Source: Eubacteriales bacterium | Lineage (GTDB): Bacteria > Bacillota > Clostridia > Oscillospirales > CAG-272 | Reading direction: 5' to 3' | Assembly (NCBI GenBank): GCA_018383975.1 | Contig: JAHAZT010000027.1 | Coordinates: 1 to 53,841 of the forward strand | DNA length: 53,841 nucleotides | Shown here: positions 1-9,370 of the stretch, piece after piece | Layout of the letters: every line of letters begins with the position of its first letter | How positions within the stretch are numbered: the first letter of the stretch is position 1 | Translations under genes and position numbers: made by a program | The notes under the pieces: model-generated | What the model was told of the DNA's origin: nothing | Database searches by the model: none | Seen by the model: the letters and a program-made list of their open reading frames with translations, nothing else

Positions 1-33
1 TTATTATACAATTCAACCGCTTTGGAGGTAATT

Positions 34-1353
34 ATGGGAAAACAGATAAAAATCAAGGTAGTAGTTCAGGCAAAAAAAGAAAATGTTCCCGGCTGGCCGC
101 ATATAAACTTCGGTTACGAAAAAGAAACCGAAAGAGTTATGTCCGTTGTAAGAGCATATAATCCCGACGCAAAATTCGATGTGTTTAAGTACAATTCAAA
201 AGACGAAGCCGCGGCATCATACGAAAGCGATAAATCCGAGTATGACGGTGTTCTCGTTCTTCTTATGACAAACTGGATAAGACTTGACGAGTTCTATGCA
301 CGCAAATCAAGGGACGGTATTCCCTGTGCGGTTGCCGATGTTCCCTTCTGCGGGAGCGGATCAATTCTTTCCGGCACGTCACCGATGATAAGAAACGAAA
401 AGCTTCCCGTTCCGTTTGAAGCTTCAACGGATTATGCGGATATCGCCCGTCTTGCGCGCACGCTCGTCGTAAACGCAAAACTTAGGCAGACGACGGTTCT
501 CGTTGTCAAAAACGACGTTGAAAACGACGTTGAAAGTGCCGCCGAAAAGCGTTTCGGAATCAGATTTGTAAACAAAACCGCCGCAGACCTTATGTCGGTG
601 TTCGACAGCATCGATGACGGCGAAGCCTCCGCTCTTGCCGGAAAGTGGACAGGCGAAGCCGTAAAGACTGTGGAGCCTTCACACTCCGATATAATAGAAA
701 GTGCAAAGATATATCTTGCAATAAAGAAAATGATTAAGGAAACCGGCGCAGATGCCGTGACGATAGCTTGTCTCGAACTTTCATATAACGATGTTTACGG
801 CAAGAGCCGCCATATGTATCCCTGCCTTTCTCATTTTCAGATGGCTGATGACGGGGAGCTTGGCGTTTGTGAAGCCGATATAGACTCCACGGTTTCGTCA
901 CTCGTCACTCTGTATCTCACAGGCAAGCACGGATTTGTTTCCGATCCCGTTGTGGACACTTCAAGCAATGAAATCATTTATGCTCACTGTGTCGCATGCA
1001 GAAAAGTATTCGGCGTTTCATCGCCGAAAATCTGCGATTATTACATAAGAAGCCACGCCGAGGATCAACTCGGAGCGTCCGTTCAGGTCATATTTCCCGC
1101 CGGAGAAAAGCTGACCACCGTAAATATCAGCAACACAAACAATTGGGCTTGTATACACTCCTCCGTTTCCGTTGGAAATGCGGGCGGAGACGCAGGCTGC
1201 CGCTCAAAGCTTGTGGCTTCCTGCAATGCGAGAGCGCTTCTTGAAAACTGGATGCCCATGTGGCACAGGGTAACCGTCTTCGGCGATTACAGACAGGATT
1301 TCATAAACTTTTTCAGGCTCAAAGGTCTTGATATCTGTGAAGAGGATAAATAA
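34..1353 (+). CDS. L-fucose/L-arabinose isomerase-like protein
   Basis: A 439-residue cytoplasmic protein without signal peptide or membrane segments. Its overall pattern, and a C-terminal end rich in Trp/His/Gly with a closing 'GDYR' stretch, resemble the fold shared by L-fucose and L-arabinose isomerases, which interconvert aldoses and ketoses with a divalent metal. Glu280, Asp304 and His318 are spaced like the metal ligands of that fold; this assignment is by inspection only. The substrate cannot be named, since no sugar kinase or transporter adjoins the gene. The ATG at 34 is chosen because GGAGGT at 24-29 lies just upstream; an in-frame TTG at 22 overlaps that site. The gene ends at a hairpin shared with dnaE on the opposite strand. 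Confidence 0.6.
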   Translation: MGKQIKIKVVVQAKKENVPGWPHINFGYEKETERVMSVVRAYNPDAKFDVFKYNSKDEAAASYESDKSEYDGVLVLLMTNWIRLDEFYARKSRDGIPCAVADVPFCGSGSILSGTSPMIRNEKLPVPFEASTDYADIARLARTLVVNAKLRQTTVLVVKNDVENDVESAAEKRFGIRFVNKTAADLMSVFDSIDDGEASALAGKWTGEAVKTVEPSHSDIIESAKIYLAIKKMIKETGADAVTIACLELSYNDVYGKSRHMYPCLSHFQMADDGELGVCEADIDSTVSSLVTLYLTGKHGFVSDPVVDTSSNEIIYAHCVACRKVFGVSSPKICDYYIRSHAEDQLGASVQVIFPAGEKLTTVNISNTNNWACIHSSVSVGNAGGDAGCRSKLVASCNARALLENWMPMWHRVTVFGDYRQDFINFFRLKGLDICEEDK

Positions 1354-1368
1354 TCCGATTTTATAAAG

Positions 1369-1412
1369 AACGCTCCCGACTTAGGACTTTTTCCGATGTC
1401 GGGAGCGTTTTT
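1369..1412. terminator. bidirectional intrinsic terminator
   Basis: A 12-bp inverted repeat (AACGCTCCCGAC at 1369-1380, GTCGGGAGCGTT at 1398-1409) is followed by T's on the plus strand. It lies between convergent genes and ends just before the dnaE stop codon, so it certainly can serve the isomerase-like gene. For dnaE it lies immediately beyond the stop. Confidence 0.85.
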
Positions 1413-4400
1413 CACTTTATAACAATATTTTCTTCGCCGAGCAGTTTTTTAAGAAGCGCCAGCATGTTCGGCTGAAGATCTACTCCCGCACCGACGCGCT
1501 TTATATATTTCTTTTCGGCTTCGCCGTAAAGCATAACGGGCATTTCTCCTGTGAAAATATCAAGCACCGACTTGATTTTTTCAAAAATCTCTCCCTCAAG
1601 CGACGGCAGTCTCAAATATATTGTTTTCGGTTTGTCCGGATTTTTCGAGCCGATGCTTTCCTCCTTTTTTTCTGCCTGCACAGGCTCGGCTTCCTCCGTT
1701 GTTATGCGGTTTGAAAGCGGGATTACAATATCACAAATCAGCTTCGGAGCGGCATTTTCCGTTTCGGAAACCGTTCCTATCATGGCGACTGCGCTTCCCT
1801 CCGTAAGAAAAGCGCTGCTCTTTTCAAGTATCTTCGGGAAGACTATTGCCTCAATTTCGCCGAACCTGTCCTCAATCCGGACAAAAGCCATAGCCGCGCC
1901 GGATCTTGTCTTTTTACCGACTCTTTCCGTTACCGTTCCGGCAACGGTCACTCTGTCTCCGTCACGGAACTTTTTCTCTTCGCTATCGTCATCCGCTCCG
2001 AAGATAACCTCACCTATCGGAACGGCGCCCAGCTTCTCCGCCATAGCGGAATATTCGTCGGACGGGTGACCGGAAAAATACATTCCCGTGCTTTCCCTCT
2101 CCTGAGCGAGAAGCTCTCTTCCGGAAAACTCTTCTCTGTCCGTATAGACATATTCCTCTCCGGACGCATCGGAAAATGCGGAAAACATATCAATCTGACC
2201 GTCGCTTTCGCTCCTTTTACGACGCAGATAAATGTCGACTATGTTCTCATAATCTCCGAGAAGAACGCTGCGTTTTATCCCCAGCGAGTCGCAAGCCCCG
2301 CTCTTTATGAGCGATTCTATCTGCCGTTTGTTTATGTCATATCCGCTCATTCGCGATATAAAATCGGTAAACGATGTGTACGCCCCGTTTTTGTTTCTTT
2401 CTCCAATGACGTCCGAAAGGAACGAAATCCCGAGATTTTTCACTCCCAGAAGTCCGAAGCGGATTGCATTTTTCCCATTGTGACGGACAACGCTGTATTT
2501 TTCAAAGCTCTCGTTTATATCCGGCGAGAGAACGTCGATATGGTATGAGTTTTTCGCTTCTTCGATATACACAGCCGTTTTTGCCGTATTTCCGAGAACG
2601 CTCGTCAGAAGAGACGCAAGATATTCGCATGGATAGTGACATTTCAGATACGCCGTTCTGAAAGAAAGGTAGGCATATGCCGTCGCGTGAGATTTATTGA
2701 AGGCGTAGCTTGCAAAAGCGGACATCGTATCGAATATTTCCGTTGCCACAGCCTCCGATACCCCGTTTGCAACCGCTCCCGCGCAGATTACGTTCCCGTC
2801 GGCGTCTTTTTCTCCGTGAATAAAAGCATTCCGCTCTTTTTCCATTTCGCCGCTCTTCTTTTTGGACATAGCCCGCCTTATGATATCGGCTCTGCCGAAC
2901 GAAAAGCCCGCAATATCGCGGCATATCTGCATAACCTGTTCCTGATATACGATACAGCCCGATGTATTTTTCAGTATATTTTTAAGTTGCGGGCAGGCAT
3001 ATTTCACTCTTTCGGGGTGCGCCCTGTTTTCAAGAAATACCGGTATCGACTCCATCGGCCCCGGGCGATAAAGCGATATTGCAATTATTATATCCTCAAG
3101 ATTTCTCGGCTGCATCTGCGAAAGAAGTCGCCTCATTCCGCCGGACTCAAGCTGAAATACGCCGTCTGTATGCCCCGATGAAATAAGCGCGTACGTTTCG
3201 GCGTCGTCCTGCGACACCTTCTTTATATCAAAATCGGGCTCTGTCTGTCTTATCTGCTTTTCAGCGTCGGAAATGATAGTCAGATACCGCAAGCCGAGAA
3301 AATCAAATTTAAGAAGTCCCAGCTTTGCAATCGTGTCCATTGTAAACTGCGTCAGTATCATTCCGTTGCCGACGGTTGTCGGAACGTAGTCATAAACGGG
3401 CTTGTCCGTAATGACTATGCCCGCCGCATGCGCCGATGCGTGCCTCGGCATTCCCTCAAGCGTCATTGAAATGTCTATGAGCTTTTTAATATTCGGGTCT
3501 GACTCGTAAAGGTCGCCGAGCTTGCCTTCCATCGCTCTTTCAAGCGTTATGTGCAAATCGGAAGGCACCGCCTTTGCAACCGCATCAACGTCCGCATAGC
3601 TCATTCCCAGCGCGCGACCGACATCTCGTATAACCGCCTTTGCCGCAAGCGTGCCGAATGTGATTATTCCGCAAACGCGTTCTCTGCCGTATTTTTCGGA
3701 AACGTATTCTATGACCTCATCCCTGCGTTCATAGCAGAAGTCGGTATCAAAATCCGGCATACTTATTCTCTCCGGATTGAGAAAACGCTCAAACATCAGA
3801 TTGTATTTGATTGAGTTTACATCGGTAATCCCGACAAGATAAGCCACTAGCGACCCTGCGCCCGACCCTCGTCCGGGGCCTGTCGGTATGTTCCGCTGCT
3901 TTGCGGCGTTTATAAAGTCCCAGACGATCAGATAATATTCCGAATATCCCATCTTGCAGATGACGGAAAGCTCGTATTTTATCCTCTCCTCATAGACTTC
4001 TCTTGTGTGTATATCGTCAAAGGTAATCTCGCCGGAGCGCACCTTTTCCTCAAATTTTGCCCAAGCCATCGACGTAAGATAATCCTCCGGCTTTTCGCCG
4101 TTTTCGGGAGTATATCTCGGCAGAAAACGCTTTGAAAAATCGAAATCAAAATCGCACATATCGGCAATTTTTCCCGTGTTTTCGATTGCGCCCTCAATAT
4201 TTCCGAAAAGCGACGCCATTTCTTCGGTGCTCTTATAATAAAATTCATCCGTTTCAAAGCCTATGGGTCTGCCGTCGGCAAGGCGGGCGTTTGTCTGAAT
4301 ACAAAGCATTACCGCCTGATTTTCCGCATCTTTTTTTCTCGGATAATGAACGTCATTCGTTGCAACGAGCGGTATGCCCGTGCGTTTTGAAATATCAATA

Positions 4401-4966
4401 AGCCCTTCATTAACTTCTCTCTGCGCGTCGATACCGTGATATTGCAGCTCAAGATAATAATTTCCCCTGCCGAAAAGCCTGTCCATTTCGATTGCGTGTT
4501 GCTCCGCTTTTTCAAATTCTCCGGCGGAAATCATTCTCGGAACGTAACCCGCAAGGCACGCCGAAAGGCAGACGAGCCCCTCACTATGCTCGCGGAGGAG
4601 GTCAAGGTCTATTCTCGGTTTTGTGTAAAAGCCTTCCGTAAAGCCTTTTGAAACCATATATATGAGATTTCTGTATCCCGTTTCATTCTTGCAGAGGAGA
4701 ACGAGGTGATATCTTGAATGTTCGGAGTCGCGGGTTTTGTCAAAACGGGAGCCGGAGGCGACGTATACCTCGCAGCCGATTATCGGTTTTATTCCGTATG
4801 CCTTGCAGGCAAGGTAAAAGTCCACAGCGCCGTACATTGCACCGTGGTCTGTTATCGCTACGGCAGTGTGCCCGTTTTCCGCTGCCAGCCTCGGAATGTC
4901 TTTTATGCGGCACGCGCCGTCAAGCAGGCTGTATTCACTGTGCAGATGCAAATGACAGAATGACAT
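1412..4966 (-). CDS. dnaE: DNA polymerase III subunit alpha (DnaE)
   Basis: Replicative or lagging-strand DNA polymerase of 1184 residues, a normal length for DnaE. An N-terminal PHP domain starts at once (HLHLHSEYSLLDG, residues 5-17), with ITDHG and a later NDVHY. The PHP metal-ligand pattern looks intact, unlike that of E. coli, so residual phosphoesterase or proofreading activity is possible (inference). The polymerase core has GRGSGAGS and the catalytic PDFDTDF motif at residues 404-410. A C-terminal OB-fold (VTVAGTVTERVG) follows. Clostridia usually also carry PolC, which is not in this window. The ATG has AGGAGG upstream. The gene begins 14 bp after whiA and is probably cotranscribed with murB and whiA. 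Confidence 0.97.
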   Translation of the reverse strand: MSFCHLHLHSEYSLLDGACRIKDIPRLAAENGHTAVAITDHGAMYGAVDFYLACKAYGIKPIIGCEVYVASGSRFDKTRDSEHSRYHLVLLCKNETGYRNLIYMVSKGFTEGFYTKPRIDLDLLREHSEGLVCLSACLAGYVPRMISAGEFEKAEQHAIEMDRLFGRGNYYLELQYHGIDAQREVNEGLIDISKRTGIPLVATNDVHYPRKKDAENQAVMLCIQTNARLADGRPIGFETDEFYYKSTEEMASLFGNIEGAIENTGKIADMCDFDFDFSKRFLPRYTPENGEKPEDYLTSMAWAKFEEKVRSGEITFDDIHTREVYEERIKYELSVICKMGYSEYYLIVWDFINAAKQRNIPTGPGRGSGAGSLVAYLVGITDVNSIKYNLMFERFLNPERISMPDFDTDFCYERRDEVIEYVSEKYGRERVCGIITFGTLAAKAVIRDVGRALGMSYADVDAVAKAVPSDLHITLERAMEGKLGDLYESDPNIKKLIDISMTLEGMPRHASAHAAGIVITDKPVYDYVPTTVGNGMILTQFTMDTIAKLGLLKFDFLGLRYLTIISDAEKQIRQTEPDFDIKKVSQDDAETYALISSGHTDGVFQLESGGMRRLLSQMQPRNLEDIIIAISLYRPGPMESIPVFLENRAHPERVKYACPQLKNILKNTSGCIVYQEQVMQICRDIAGFSFGRADIIRRAMSKKKSGEMEKERNAFIHGEKDADGNVICAGAVANGVSEAVATEIFDTMSAFASYAFNKSHATAYAYLSFRTAYLKCHYPCEYLASLLTSVLGNTAKTAVYIEEAKNSYHIDVLSPDINESFEKYSVVRHNGKNAIRFGLLGVKNLGISFLSDVIGERNKNGAYTSFTDFISRMSGYDINKRQIESLIKSGACDSLGIKRSVLLGDYENIVDIYLRRKRSESDGQIDMFSAFSDASGEEYVYTDREEFSGRELLAQERESTGMYFSGHPSDEYSAMAEKLGAVPIGEVIFGADDDSEEKKFRDGDRVTVAGTVTERVGKKTRSGAAMAFVRIEDRFGEIEAIVFPKILEKSSAFLTEGSAVAMIGTVSETENAAPKLICDIVIPLSNRITTEEAEPVQAEKKEESIGSKNPDKPKTIYLRLPSLEGEIFEKIKSVLDIFTGEMPVMLYGEAEKKYIKRVGAGVDLQPNMLALLKKLLGEENIVIK

Positions 4967-4980
4967 TTTCCCTTCCTCCT

Positions 4981-5883
4981 TCAGCTGTTTTTGTGAGCGT
5001 TGTAAAAATCTATTATTTTCAAAAGCCGCTTGCTCTCCTGCGACTTTGATACAGGCGGATTTTCCATCTGTCCGAGCGCCGTCATGGACGCATCCGGATT
5101 TTCAAGACGGAGCTTTGCAGTCTGACGCAAAACAGGCGATAAAAGCTCAAATTTTCCGTTCTTTTTAAGCCCTTTGATTGCTTCAATCTGCTCTGCCGAC
5201 GCCGCATTCTGTTTTGATATATTCGCAACCTCAAAATTCGTCTGCCTGTTTTGTTCGTTCCTTATCGACCTCAACGCCTGTGCGTCTATTATTTCAAACG
5301 CTTCGTTCTGTGCGCCCATAAGCATAAGCACATCGGCAACCTTTTCCCCGCCTCTGTAATAGACTATCTGATTTCCTTTTCTCGCGCTGAGCTTCGGCAT
5401 TCCGAACTTTGAAGCAAGCAATGTCGCAAGCTCGACGGCAATATCTGCGTTTGAAACCGTAAATTCAATGCCGTAGCTCTTTTCCGGAGGATTTACAAAT
5501 CCGCAGGAAAGAAATGCCCCGCGAATAAAAGCCTCTGCGCAATGGTCGCAGCCGAACTTTTTCGTATCTATCCGGCGTTCGCCATCCGGAAAGGCAAAAT
5601 CATAGAGCTTTTTTGCATCGCTTCCGCAGACGGTTGTTCTGAAAACAAGTGTGCCTGTTTTGCCCTTTGAAAAAACCTCGGGAGAGGAGCAAACGTCCAG
5701 ACAGCGTATCAAAAGTCCGGAAAAAAGATATGCCGCCTCTTCTGTTTCGGAAAGGAAAACCATTTTATCCCTTTCCGATACCGAAGCAAATATCAGCATT
5801 CCGCAAAGCTCCGCCGAGGCGCAACAGTCGCGCTCGCAGGATATTTTCGCAAGAGCGGTTTTTGTATCTCCCGAAAATGACAT
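4981..5883 (-). CDS. whiA: DNA-binding protein WhiA
   Basis: A 300-residue WhiA: an N-terminal region opening MSFSGDTKTALAKI, a degenerate LAGLIDADG-endonuclease-like pair of domains (the part around CDHCAEAFIRGAFLSCG, about residues 100-115), and a C-terminal helix-turn-helix (LSPVLRQTAKLRLENPD through PPVSKSQ). In Firmicutes WhiA influences cell division and chromosome segregation; in Streptomyces it controls sporulation genes. It lies between murB (12 bp upstream) and dnaE (14 bp downstream), so the three look like one transcript. In many Firmicutes rapZ and yvcK sit between murB and whiA. Here they are absent. SD GAGG lies about 11 nt before the ATG. Confidence 0.95.
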   Translation of the reverse strand: MSFSGDTKTALAKISCERDCCASAELCGMLIFASVSERDKMVFLSETEEAAYLFSGLLIRCLDVCSSPEVFSKGKTGTLVFRTTVCGSDAKKLYDFAFPDGERRIDTKKFGCDHCAEAFIRGAFLSCGFVNPPEKSYGIEFTVSNADIAVELATLLASKFGMPKLSARKGNQIVYYRGGEKVADVLMLMGAQNEAFEIIDAQALRSIRNEQNRQTNFEVANISKQNAASAEQIEAIKGLKKNGKFELLSPVLRQTAKLRLENPDASMTALGQMENPPVSKSQESKRLLKIIDFYNAHKNS

Positions 5884-5895
5884 AGCCCTAAAACC

Positions 5896-6834
5896 TCATT
5901 TTATATATATTATTTCTTCCTCCAGCATAACGCCGGAAAACTCGTATACTCTCTTTTTTATCTCCGAAATAAGCATCGAAATATCGGCAGAGCTTGCGCC
6001 GCCTGCGTTTATGACAAAACCCGCATGCTTTTCGGACACGCTTGCGCCGCCTATCGAAAAGCCTTTCAGTCCCGCCTGTTCTATGAGCGCACCCGCATAA
6101 TATCCCTCGGGTCTGCGGAAGGTGCTACCGGCACTTGGCTTGTCAAGCGGCTGTTTTTCTCTTCTCGCCGCCATATTTCTTTCGCAGTCTGACGATATCC
6201 TCTCCGCGTCTTCCGGAGTCAATTTCATCTCCGCCGAGATGATTATTTCTCCGTTCGATTTGAAAACACTTTCTCTGTAACCGAAGCCGCATCCGGCGTT
6301 TGAATAGACTTTTATCCTTTTTTCCTTCGGACTGTACGCAGTTACCTCCGTGACGATATCCGCCATGTTTCCGCCGTAGGCTCCGGCATTCATATATATT
6401 GCCCCGCCGACGCTGCCCGGTATTCCGTATGCAAATTCAAGTCCCGAAAGACCGGCATCCCTTGCAAGAACGGAAAGCTTCGTAAGCGAAAATCCGGCGT
6501 CGGCTTTGAATCTGTCGTTCCCGGCGGTGATATTGCACATTTGCGAAGTTACTATCACCGTGCCGTCATATAAGGCGTCCGGCGGCAGAATGTTTGTCAT
6601 ATTTCCGAGAACGACGTATTTCTCACAGTATTCCTCCGCCTTTTCAACGGCAAATATGAGCTCCTCCGCGCTTTTCGCAATCACGCAAAGCGCTATCTCC
6701 CCACCGACGTGAAATGAGCATTTTCCGGCAAAAGTGCCGCCGCGCTCCGTTGCGCATTTTTCGGTTATTTCTCTTACATATCGCTCGTTTATGACAGCCG
6801 CCTCCCCCGCAATGCAATTTTTTACATATATCAT
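5896..6834 (-). CDS. murB: UDP-N-acetylenolpyruvoylglucosamine reductase (MurB)
   Basis: Flavoenzyme that reduces UDP-GlcNAc-enolpyruvate to UDP-MurNAc for peptidoglycan synthesis. Visible motifs are FHVGGEI, the FAD-binding GNMTNIL, GIPGSVGGAIYMNAGAYGG, the active-site region GYRESVFK, and PSAGSTFRRPEG with the catalytic Ser. The size fits the short MurB type (about 300 residues). The start is a problem. The ATG at 6834 overlaps the predicted -10 box (6833-6838) and would not be in the transcript of that promoter. A strong SD (GGGGAGG, minus strand, 6807-6801) lies 8 nt before an in-frame ATA at 6792-6790, which would give 298 residues. I list the ATG as the conservative choice. First gene of murB-whiA-dnaE. 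Confidence 0.93.
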   Translation of the reverse strand: MIYVKNCIAGEAAVINERYVREITEKCATERGGTFAGKCSFHVGGEIALCVIAKSAEELIFAVEKAEEYCEKYVVLGNMTNILPPDALYDGTVIVTSQMCNITAGNDRFKADAGFSLTKLSVLARDAGLSGLEFAYGIPGSVGGAIYMNAGAYGGNMADIVTEVTAYSPKEKRIKVYSNAGCGFGYRESVFKSNGEIIISAEMKLTPEDAERISSDCERNMAARREKQPLDKPSAGSTFRRPEGYYAGALIEQAGLKGFSIGGASVSEKHAGFVINAGGASSADISMLISEIKKRVYEFSGVMLEEEIIYIK

Positions 6835-6861
6835 TATATCAGATATTATCGTACTTGTGTA
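6833..6861 (-). promoter_or_regulatory. sigma-A promoter of murB-whiA-dnaE
   Basis: On the minus strand TACACA (6861-6856), a 17-bp spacer, then a perfect TATAAT (6838-6833). The predicted +1 is near 6826. It is back to back with the promoter of the Crp-like gene, about 30 bp away. Confidence 0.7.
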
Positions 6862-6890
6862 TATATTCCGCAAAATTATCAGAAAATTTG

Positions 6891-6919
6891 TTGACAAAAC
6901 AAAAATGGTGTGATATCAT
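6891..6919 (+). promoter_or_regulatory. sigma-A promoter of crp-like gene and ABC operon
   Basis: TTGACA (6891-6896), 17 bp, TATCAT (6914-6919). The -10 overlaps an 8-bp palindrome TGATATCA (6911-6918), a possible but weak operator. Its nearness to the crp-like gene makes autoregulation plausible. Confidence 0.8.
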
Positions 6920-6955
6920 AAAAGTGTTCCAAATAGTACAGTTTTGGAGGTTTTT

Positions 6956-7612
6956 ATGTCTGAAAAGAAAATCGTTTCGGCATTGCGACTTTGCAGTGTG
7001 TTCTCGGGCGCATCGGAACAGACCCTGCGCGGACTTCTTTCCTGCCGTCCTGAGAAATTCTGCGCGGGAGACCTTATCTATTCGGCAGACAGCTTTGAAA
7101 AGAGCATCGGAATTATTGTTTCCGGAAAGGTTGAGGTTTTCGGCGAAAACGAAAACAAACGCGTCAGGCTCAACGCTCTGTCACAGGGGGATATGTTCGG
7201 CGCGGCGGCACTTTTCGGAAAAAATGACGGCTATGGCTATGTGAGCACGGTTGTTTCAAAAACGTCGTCCGAAGTGATTTTTATATGCGAAGAAAAAATA
7301 CGTGAAATTATCATCTCCGACCCTGCCGTTGCAATTGCGTATATCGCATTTCTTTCGGACAGAATACGCTTTCTCAACGGAAAAATAAGCACGTTCACCG
7401 CAAAAAGCGCCGACTCCGCCGTCGCTGCGGCGTTGCTTTCCGAAAAAGCCGACCGCTTTGAGCTGAACGTCTCCCGACTATCAAAAAAACTCGGTATAGG
7501 CAGGACATCCGTCTATCGTTCACTTGAATTTCTCAAAAAATCGGGAGCGATAGAATATTCCGAAGGAACAGTGACTGTACTGTCAAAAGAAATTCTGAAA
7601 AACGTCAGATAA
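6956..7612 (+). CDS. Crp/Fnr-family transcriptional regulator
   Basis: A 218-residue regulator with an N-terminal cyclic-nucleotide-binding-like beta roll (about residues 15-125, including GDLIYSADS and QGDMFGAAALFG) and a C-terminal winged helix (LSKKLGIGRTSVYRSLEFLKKSGAI, about 175-200). The few cysteines are not spaced like the N-terminal Fe-S ligands of Fnr, so it resembles the YeiL/ArcR/HcpR side of the family; the signal is unknown. The ATG at 6956 follows GGAGG (6946-6950). An upstream TTG at 6944 overlaps that site and is rejected. The gene precedes an ABC importer by 22 bp and probably regulates it and itself. Confidence 0.88.
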   Translation: MSEKKIVSALRLCSVFSGASEQTLRGLLSCRPEKFCAGDLIYSADSFEKSIGIIVSGKVEVFGENENKRVRLNALSQGDMFGAAALFGKNDGYGYVSTVVSKTSSEVIFICEEKIREIIISDPAVAIAYIAFLSDRIRFLNGKISTFTAKSADSAVAAALLSEKADRFELNVSRLSKKLGIGRTSVYRSLEFLKKSGAIEYSEGTVTVLSKEILKNVR

Positions 7613-7634
7613 ACTGACAGAAAAGAGGAAATTT

Positions 7635-8615
7635 ATGAAAAAAATCGTTGCAATCGTAATGGCGGCTCTGCTTCTGCTTTGCTTTGTCTCGTGCAGAGAA
7701 AAAACTCCCGCCGAAAAAACAGACGTCCGCGTAACCGCTCTCAAAGGTCCCACGGGTATGGGAATGGCTTCGCTTATGGCGGAAAACGAAAACGGTACAA
7801 CACAAAATAATTATACCTTCACCCTCGCATCGGCTCCCGCAGAGGTACAGTCGACAATCATTTCGGGCAATTTTGATATTGCCGCGGTTCCCGTCAATCT
7901 CGCTTCAGTGCTTTATAACAAGGGCGCGGACATAAGCTTTATCGGCGTTGCGACTCTCGGCGTGCTTTATGTTCTCGAAAACGGAAATTCGATAAACTCC
8001 GTTGCCGATCTCAAAGGCAAAACGATTTATGCAACCGGTCAGGGCGCAACCCCGGAGTATGCTCTGAATTTTATTCTCGAAAAGAACGGACTTAAAGCCG
8101 GCAAGGACGTAACTGTTGAATTTCTTTCCGACCACGCCGAGCTTGCATCAAAGCTTGCCGCAAACGCCGTTTCGATCGGCGTTCTTCCGGAGCCGAACGT
8201 CACAAGCGCACTTATCCAGAATACGGGCGACCTCCGCATCGCGCTCAATTTGACGAAGGAATGGGACAAGGTCAGCGATACGACGCTTGTTCAGGGCGTT
8301 CTCGTCGCTTCAAATAAATTTCTGAGCGAACACCCGAAAGCCGTTGAAACGTTCCTTTCCGAATACAAAAAGTCGGTTAATATAATCACATCCGATATCG
8401 AAAAGGGTGCGGAATACTGCGAAAAATACGGCATCGTTCCGAAAGCCGCAATAGCCAAAAAAGCAATCCCGAACTGTAATATCAGCGCAATGACCGGAGA
8501 TGACGGTGTGAGCGCGATGAAGGGCATGCTTGACGTTCTCTACAAAGCAAATCCGGCATCCGTCGGCGGAAAGCTCCCGAAAGACGATTTCTATAAGTCG
8601 ATCGAGATAAAATGA
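7635..8615 (+). CDS. ABC transporter substrate-binding lipoprotein (NitT/TauT type)
   Basis: A 326-residue exported lipoprotein: signal peptide MKKIVAIVMAALLLLCFVSC with lipobox Cys20, then a periplasmic-binding type II fold (the NMT1/SsuA/TauA family). Typical pieces are AALKGPTGMG-like opening (VTALKGPTGMGM), ISGNFDIAAVPVNLAS and DLKGKTIYATGQGATPEYAL. The family binds sulfonates, nitrate, thiamine precursors and other small anions. The ligand cannot be read from sequence. SD AGAGGAAA lies before the ATG. The last codons overlap the permease start by 4 bp (ATGA), so the importer genes are translationally coupled. Confidence 0.88.
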   Translation: MKKIVAIVMAALLLLCFVSCREKTPAEKTDVRVTALKGPTGMGMASLMAENENGTTQNNYTFTLASAPAEVQSTIISGNFDIAAVPVNLASVLYNKGADISFIGVATLGVLYVLENGNSINSVADLKGKTIYATGQGATPEYALNFILEKNGLKAGKDVTVEFLSDHAELASKLAANAVSIGVLPEPNVTSALIQNTGDLRIALNLTKEWDKVSDTTLVQGVLVASNKFLSEHPKAVETFLSEYKKSVNIITSDIEKGAEYCEKYGIVPKAAIAKKAIPNCNISAMTGDDGVSAMKGMLDVLYKANPASVGGKLPKDDFYKSIEIK

Positions 8616-9370
8616 GTCTGAGAACGAAAAAGATTGCCGTCGGCATCGGCGTTTTTCTGTTCTGGATTGCCGTATGGGAGGTTGCCTCGCTTATAATCGC
8701 AAAGCCGGTTATCCTCCCATCGCCTCCGGCGGTTACGCGCGCGCTTTTCGGACTTCTCAAAACAAAATCGTTTTATATCGCGTGCGTCCGTTCCGTCGGA
8801 CTGATATTTATCGGCCTTGCAGCAGGAACGGCAGTCGGCGTAATACTCGCCGTGCTGTCGAAGGTGCTCCGCATTTTCGGAACCGTTGTTTCGCCGGCGG
8901 TTGAAGTGATAAAAGCGACGCCGGTCGCGTCGGTGATAATCGTGCTTTTGTTTGTGCTTTCAAAAAATATAGTGCCGATGCTCGCCGCCGCGCTCATGGT
9001 TATCCCGATAATATTTATGAACGTCCGCAAAGGACTGGATGCCGTCCCGAACGACAGGCTCGAAGTTGCAAAAATATATGATTTTTCGCACTCGAAAAAA
9101 CTGCGCATGCTTTATATTCCTTCTGCACTCCCCTATTTCTTTGCGGGGTGCCGTTCTGCGCTCGGACTTGCATGGAAAGCCGGAATTGCAGCAGAGGTCA
9201 TCTGCACACCGACAAGTTCAATCGGCACAATGCTTCACAGCGCAAGAATTTATCTTGAATCCGAAGAGCTTTTCGCGCTGACAGCCGTTATAATAATCCT
9301 GAGTGTAATCATTGAAAAAGCATTGATTTTTGCCCTCGGAAAGCTCTGTAAAGGCGGTGAAACGGTATGA
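8612..9370 (+). CDS. ABC transporter permease (SsuC/TauC type)
   Basis: A 252-residue inner-membrane permease of the binding-protein-dependent family, with about six hydrophobic segments (first at residues 8-28: AVGIGVFLFWIAVWEVASLI). The conserved cytoplasmic loop that contacts the ATPase is visible near residues 160-200 (AGCRSALGLAWKAGIAAEV). It overlaps the substrate-binding gene by ATGA and the ATPase gene by ATGA. Together the three genes form a complete importer apart from a second permease, so a homodimer is expected. Confidence 0.9.
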   Translation: MSLRTKKIAVGIGVFLFWIAVWEVASLIIAKPVILPSPPAVTRALFGLLKTKSFYIACVRSVGLIFIGLAAGTAVGVILAVLSKVLRIFGTVVSPAVEVIKATPVASVIIVLLFVLSKNIVPMLAAALMVIPIIFMNVRKGLDAVPNDRLEVAKIYDFSHSKKLRMLYIPSALPYFFAGCRSALGLAWKAGIAAEVICTPTSSIGTMLHSARIYLESEELFALTAVIIILSVIIEKALIFALGKLCKGGETV

